From contig CAAGMX010000510.1 in assembly GCA_900771165.1 (NCBI GenBank), positions 1-8,899 of the forward strand: DNA of 8,899 nucleotides. The letters are read 5' to 3'. Made by a program: the position numbers and the translations under genes. Within the stretch, counting starts at the first letter, position 1. The number at the start of each line of letters is the position of its first letter. This DNA is from Victivallales bacterium. Lineage in GTDB: Bacteria > Verrucomicrobiota > Lentisphaeria > Oligosphaerales > Oligosphaeraceae. Of this stretch, positions 6,901 to 8,899 are shown one piece after another. The notes beneath the pieces are model-generated. The model worked only from the letters and a program-made list of their open reading frames with translations, was not told where the DNA came from and ran no database searches.

Positions 6901-7794
6901 CTCTACCTGGCCACCGCCACCCCCAAGGCCACCCCCCTCCAATTCTACTACCGGAAATACCCCACCCCCTACCTCTTTGACAACTGGCTGGTGGCGGTTA
7001 CCCTGGACAAGGAGGAGATCTGGTTCAACGACCAGAGCCAATTCGCCCAGTTCGGCACCAGCGCCTTCCATCACTGCCTCCTGCTTTCCCTGGAGAAGGG
7101 GGATTTGCGCACCATGAAGCTTCCGGAGGAAATGCGGGACCATCCTGTCAGCCACTGGAAACTCCAGGTGCGGGAAAACGGCTCCGCCCTTCTCACGGTG
7201 CAGGAGAGCATCCAGGGCAGTGCCTTTGGCCGCACCCGGAAGCGCTACCAGTGGATGACCCCGGAGGAGCGGCGGCGCCACTACGCCCAGCTAGTCAGCG
7301 GCATCGCCCAGGACGCCCATCCCGTCACCCCGGATCTGACCACGGATTTCCATCTCTATCCCGGCCAGATCTCCTATGCGGTGGAGCTGGAGCACTGCGC
7401 CACCATGGAGGGAGACTTCTGCTACCTCCGCCTTCCCGTGGGGCTCTCCAGCGCCCTCTCCTACGCCAAGGCGCCCCGCCAGTATCATCCCCTCTACCGG
7501 AGCGAGGTGCAGAGCAGCGAGATTCATCTGGACGTGGAGCTGCCGCCCCAGTATCCCCGCCTCCTGATGGTGCCGGCGGACTTCCACTGGAAGGCCCCGG
7601 ACGGCGCAGGCAGCATTTCCTGGCGTCACACCACCCAGCCCCAGGCTGCGGCAGGCGTTCCCCAGACCCTCCAGTTCATTCTCTCCGTGGAGATGGAACC
7701 CGGCGTGACCCCCCTGCGCTTCTACAGCCAGTACCAGGAGGCCTATCGACGGCTTCTCCACCCGGACGCCACCACGCTCCTCCTCTCCCGCTGA
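3901..7794 (+). CDS. Secreted protein with two tandem DUF3857-transglutaminase modules, second module probably inactive
   Basis: A 1297-residue exported protein of unknown substrate. Residues 1-23 form a Sec signal peptide ending LPA, with no lipobox Cys, so it is probably periplasmic. Module 1 has a DUF3857-like domain (about 55-230), a transglutaminase-like core (about 285-410) with Cys347 (GVCRDKA), His387 (FNHAVV) and Asp404 (LLDPTA), and a beta-rich region to about 640. A charged, Glu-rich helical linker (about 645-690) leads to module 2: DUF3857-like (about 690-865), transglutaminase-like core (about 905-1045), beta-rich tail. Matching landmarks show duplication: PPAYA at 250 and 888, DW at 266 and 903, PEERR at 485 and 1121. 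In module 2 the catalytic positions read Ser981 (GHSADRA), Asn1028 (FDNWLV) and Asp1044, so it looks like a non-catalytic copy. Single-module relatives are roughly half this length. Family members are usually uncharacterised; the core may act as a peptidase or crosslinking enzyme. It lies 18 nt behind the Lpt permease gene. No Shine-Dalgarno is visible; the signal peptide sets the start. Confidence 0.85.
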   Translation: MPKPYRLFLLLALALWLTPFLPAMTWEDSDQGFLSPETLIRLGADITQEKYPNADTVILDKVVRLQYQPDGTFLQVDDHAVKIMTLAGGELQRVLTSYYNASYARAKISLVQILRPDGTVMPLDLATCTQEQTESSQMNANIFDPNQRIIQVAVPALQPGDILRAVYVDETLKPRVPGSFSDIFPLESDSPILHAKVELKAPKALPLRSMVVKNPLDGGPLYKTAEEEETVLHTWEVRNVPQYFPEPDMPPAYAVTQRVLVSTFQDWGEVSRWYDQLCEPHLATDEALEATTRSLLQDCQDEEAQILALFHFVSQKVRYMGLTLEDTAPGYEPHDVTLTFSQRAGVCRDKAALLVAMLRCAGFEAHPVLIHVGYPKDDEVPQPFFNHAVVACRREAGEPWRLLDPTASNTRDPFPAYLSDKSYLVATPQGDPLRRSPVPSCEENQIALETRGKLTQEGDLLLRTTLFFQGVPDNMYRNFFLEIAPEERRLFFQHQLASALPGATLTRLELKPQDLQDLSQPLEATLTYQVPEALITSRLPDGTPERSQGKNALLELPQLANAFGMPMMVFSHASLDQRRFPLEADFTSSLFEEILLDLPVSLELVAAPSYSQWEEEGFFVSRSLEARQGILHFQGAYATQAMRLSPEEYGKMKTALAQMEADNRKMAILRFQDPPQEIQEEEAVQEAQPDLDVLESRTIIHLLSPVSWTVEQTRKYRVETYAGIEAADATFPFNPAWEEVEVLVAKVTNGEEVLETPPENINILDAPWVASAPRYPAEKLLVLNLPGVQVGSLVELQILRTVRNRPFFSFSACLRGSDPVRQWSLDILSPRSLEPQVDYLARGWMDLQQDTPEPLSLEHRRFSLPDDMVRHSFIAQDIPRVHQEPSRPPAYAYLPSVVCSAGDWERYATALRRTVETLGDGGSLIREVVEPFQSLPPQEKLVQVREWMEQNIRETDPAFHDLPLACLSAPEITARDGYGHSADRAILYQALLKALGFQPRLYLATATPKATPLQFYYRKYPTPYLFDNWLVAVTLDKEEIWFNDQSQFAQFGTSAFHHCLLLSLEKGDLRTMKLPEEMRDHPVSHWKLQVRENGSALLTVQESIQGSAFGRTRKRYQWMTPEERRRHYAQLVSGIAQDAHPVTPDLTTDFHLYPGQISYAVELEHCATMEGDFCYLRLPVGLSSALSYAKAPRQYHPLYRSEVQSSEIHLDVELPPQYPRLLMVPADFHWKAPDGAGSISWRHTTQPQAAAGVPQTLQFILSVEMEPGVTPLRFYSQYQEAYRRLLHPDATTLLLSR

Positions 7795-7795
7795 C

Positions 7796-7810
7796 GGAGA
7801 GGGCTTCTCC
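7796..7810 (+). repeat. Small hairpin directly after the transglutaminase-like gene
   Basis: GGAGA (7796-7800) pairs with TCTCC (7806-7810) around the loop GGGCT, starting 2 nt after the stop codon. It is only 5 bp and is followed by CCCAAGCCC, not a T-run. It may stabilise the 3' end of the mRNA or be chance in this GC-rich gap. Confidence 0.3.
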
Positions 7811-7837
7811 CCCAAGCCCACCTTCCCTCCCCCCCCC
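7809..7837 (-). other. Minus-strand guanine-quadruplex motif (C-runs on +)
   Basis: On the + strand there are C-runs of 5, 3, 3 and 9 at 7809-7813, 7817-7819, 7825-7827 and 7829-7837, separated by AAG, ACCTT and T. Read on the minus strand this meets the four-run quadruplex pattern with loops of 1, 5 and 3 nt. It lies in the template strand for rightward transcription and not in the mRNA. Folding is inferred from pattern only. Confidence 0.4.
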
Positions 7838-7877
7838 TCCTGCGCCTGTGCTCCCGGCCCCGCCGGAGGGAGGAAGG
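7821..7877 (+). terminator. Long imperfect stem-loop before the hydrolase gene
   Basis: CCTTCC and TCCC (7821-7826 and 7828-7831, one bulged C at 7827) pair with GGGAGGAAGG (7868-7877), giving 10 bp. Inside lies a second hairpin, CCGGC/GCCGG (7854-7858 with 7862-7866) around CCC. A C/T-rich stretch with CTCTCTTTCCC follows, so it could act as a weak terminator or attenuator between the transglutaminase-like gene and the hydrolase gene. It is not a textbook terminator because there is no T-run. Confidence 0.4.
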
Positions 7878-7881
7878 AAGG

Positions 7882-7903
7882 CCGTCTCTCTTTCCCGCCT
7901 CCC
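7882..7903 (+). promoter_or_regulatory. C/T-rich leader of the hydrolase gene, no Shine-Dalgarno
   Basis: These 22 nt hold only two purines (7884, 7897) and abut the ATG at 7904. The nearest Shine-Dalgarno-like purines, GGAGGGAGGAAGGAAGG at 7865-7881, end 22 nt before the ATG, too far for normal use. The last six bases, CCTCCC, are complementary to GGGAGG at 7868-7873, which also pairs with an upstream arm. The same arrangement is seen before the Lpt permease gene. Confidence 0.4.
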
Positions 7904-8893
7904 ATGCCTTTCCTTGCCTCCTCCTCCTACCGTTCCCCTGTGCATCTAGGGGGACACTTCCAGACCATCTATCCCAGCTACTTCCTCAAGGCCCCCCAGG
8001 TGGACTATGAAAGGGAGAAACTTCCCCTGGACGATGGAGACTACCTCTATCTGGACTGGGCCAAGTGCGACTCCCCCACAGAGGAACTCCTCATCCTCTG
8101 CCATGGACTCTGCGGCCACACCCGGCGGCACTACTGCCTCTCCATGGTTCATGCCTTCCGGGAAATCGGCGTGGACTGCCTGGCCTGGAACTACCGGGGA
8201 ACGGGGCAGGTGGACAACCAGACCCTCCACATCACCAGCAACAACTCCACCGGGGACCTCCACCAGGTGATCACCACCGCCTGCGCCAGAGGCTACCGGA
8301 AGATCTACCTGGCGGGATTTTCCATGGGGGCCAACCTGATTTTCCTGTATCTGGGGCGGGAGTGGGCCATGGTTCCCCCGGAGGTGCGGGCCGCCGTGGG
8401 CGTCTGTGCCCCCATTGACAGCGCCGCCTCCATCCAGGCCAGCCACCGGGCCCTTTTCGGCATCTACGAAAAGCACTTTGTCCGGAAGCTCAAGCAGCGG
8501 GCGGAGGCCATGGCCAGGAACTTCCCGGAGCTGGATCTGGCCCCCGTGATGAAGGCCCGCAGTTTCCAGGAATTCGACCAGGCCTTCACTGCGCCTCTCC
8601 TGGGATTTTCCAGCGCCCAGGACTACTACCGCACCTCCAGCGCCTTCCCCCACCTGGAGAAGATCCGGGTGCCCGCATTGCTGATCAATCCCGTCAACGA
8701 CCCCCTCCTCACCCCCAACTGCTTCCCTATCCAGAAGGCGCAGGACAATCCCTGCTTCTATCTGGAGATTCCCAAGGACGGAGGCCACTGCGGATTCCTC
8801 ACCCCCAAGGGGCAGGAGTGGTGGCCGGCGGAACGGGCCCGGCAGTTCATCCAGTCCGTGGCCCGCTCCCCGGAGAAATCCGCCGCCTCCTGA
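7904..8893 (+). CDS. YheT-type alpha/beta hydrolase (COG0429 / ABHD-EMB8 family)
   Basis: A 329-residue alpha/beta-hydrolase, close to the usual length for the YheT family of predicted esterases/acyltransferases; the substrate is not known from sequence. The N-terminus HLGGHFQTIYPSYF is typical of the family and supports this ATG. The fold landmarks are in order: His67-Gly68 in LCHGLCGHTRRH (oxyanion region), NYRGTG (about 97-102), the nucleophile elbow GFSMG with Ser140, Asp266 in NPVNDPLLTP, and His295 in GGHCGF, giving an apparently intact Ser-Asp-His triad. No signal peptide or membrane helix is seen, so the enzyme is probably cytoplasmic. Relatives include E. coli YheT and eukaryotic ABHD1/3-like proteins and yeast ethyl-ester synthases, which suggests an acyl-ester or lipid substrate (inference). 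A 109-nt gap with stem-loops separates it from the preceding gene, so it may be transcribed or translated partly independently. There is no Shine-Dalgarno at the normal distance. It ends 6 nt before the window edge. Confidence 0.88.
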   Translation: MPFLASSSYRSPVHLGGHFQTIYPSYFLKAPQVDYEREKLPLDDGDYLYLDWAKCDSPTEELLILCHGLCGHTRRHYCLSMVHAFREIGVDCLAWNYRGTGQVDNQTLHITSNNSTGDLHQVITTACARGYRKIYLAGFSMGANLIFLYLGREWAMVPPEVRAAVGVCAPIDSAASIQASHRALFGIYEKHFVRKLKQRAEAMARNFPELDLAPVMKARSFQEFDQAFTAPLLGFSSAQDYYRTSSAFPHLEKIRVPALLINPVNDPLLTPNCFPIQKAQDNPCFYLEIPKDGGHCGFLTPKGQEWWPAERARQFIQSVARSPEKSAAS

Positions 8894-8899
8894 TTTCCG

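Noticed and set aside
3601..7281. 1226-codon open frame on the minus strand opposite the transglutaminase-like gene
   Set aside because: It is the same kind of antisense shadow. It crosses the end of the Lpt gene, the 18-nt spacer and most of the next gene, and its product is a low-complexity Gly/His/Gln/Val-rich string. The + strand frame has a signal peptide, domains and catalytic motifs.
7251..7949. 232-codon + strand frame bridging the end of the transglutaminase-like gene, the gap and the start of the hydrolase gene
   Set aside because: The product is Pro/Arg/Ser-rich low complexity, and it overlaps two supported genes in another frame. It stays open across the gap because the gap is C/T-rich and lacks stop codons in that frame.
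1..8899. CRISPR arrays, tRNA or rRNA genes, insertion sequences
   Set aside because: No regularly spaced direct repeats, cloverleaf-like segments, rRNA-like stretches, transposase motifs or terminal inverted repeats were seen on either strand.

Overview
The window holds four complete genes, all on the + strand: an Omp85-family outer-membrane assembly protein (BamA-like, 241-2625), an LptF/LptG-type lipopolysaccharide-export permease (2725-3882), a very long secreted protein made of two tandem DUF3857-transglutaminase modules (3901-7794), and a YheT-type alpha/beta hydrolase (7904-8893). No RNA genes, mobile elements or CRISPR arrays were found. The DNA is GC-rich, with strong G/C preference at third codon positions.

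The organism is a diderm bacterium with outer-membrane beta-barrel proteins and, from the Lpt permease, probably LPS. GC-rich DNA, a bamA gene without the usual skp/lpxD neighbours, and a large DUF3857-transglutaminase protein would fit the PVC group (Lentisphaerota/Verrucomicrobiota). This placement is a tentative impression and not proven by the sequence.

Layout: 1-240 is a leader with no convincing gene, a weak candidate promoter, a pyrimidine-rich stretch and a clear AGGAG ribosome-binding site. bamA is followed by a 99-nt gap holding stem-loops, a guanine-quadruplex-type purine run and a C/T-rich tract that reaches the next ATG. The Lpt permease and the transglutaminase-like gene are separated by only 18 nt. 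A second gap of 109 nt before the hydrolase repeats the design of the first: C-rich arm, G/C loop, purine run, C/T-rich leader, ATG. The window ends 6 nt after the last stop codon.

The first three genes read as a cell-envelope cluster: BamA inserts barrel proteins in the outer membrane, LptF/G forms part of the inner-membrane LPS extractor, and the DUF3857 protein is exported, probably to the periplasm. The hydrolase is probably cytoplasmic and its link to the others is only positional.

The most unusual points are (1) the duplicated transglutaminase-like protein, whose first half keeps a Cys-His-Asp triad while the second half appears to have Ser and Asn in place of Cys and His, and (2) the matched intergenic gaps, in which the six bases just before each ATG are complementary to the purine run that can also pair with an upstream arm.
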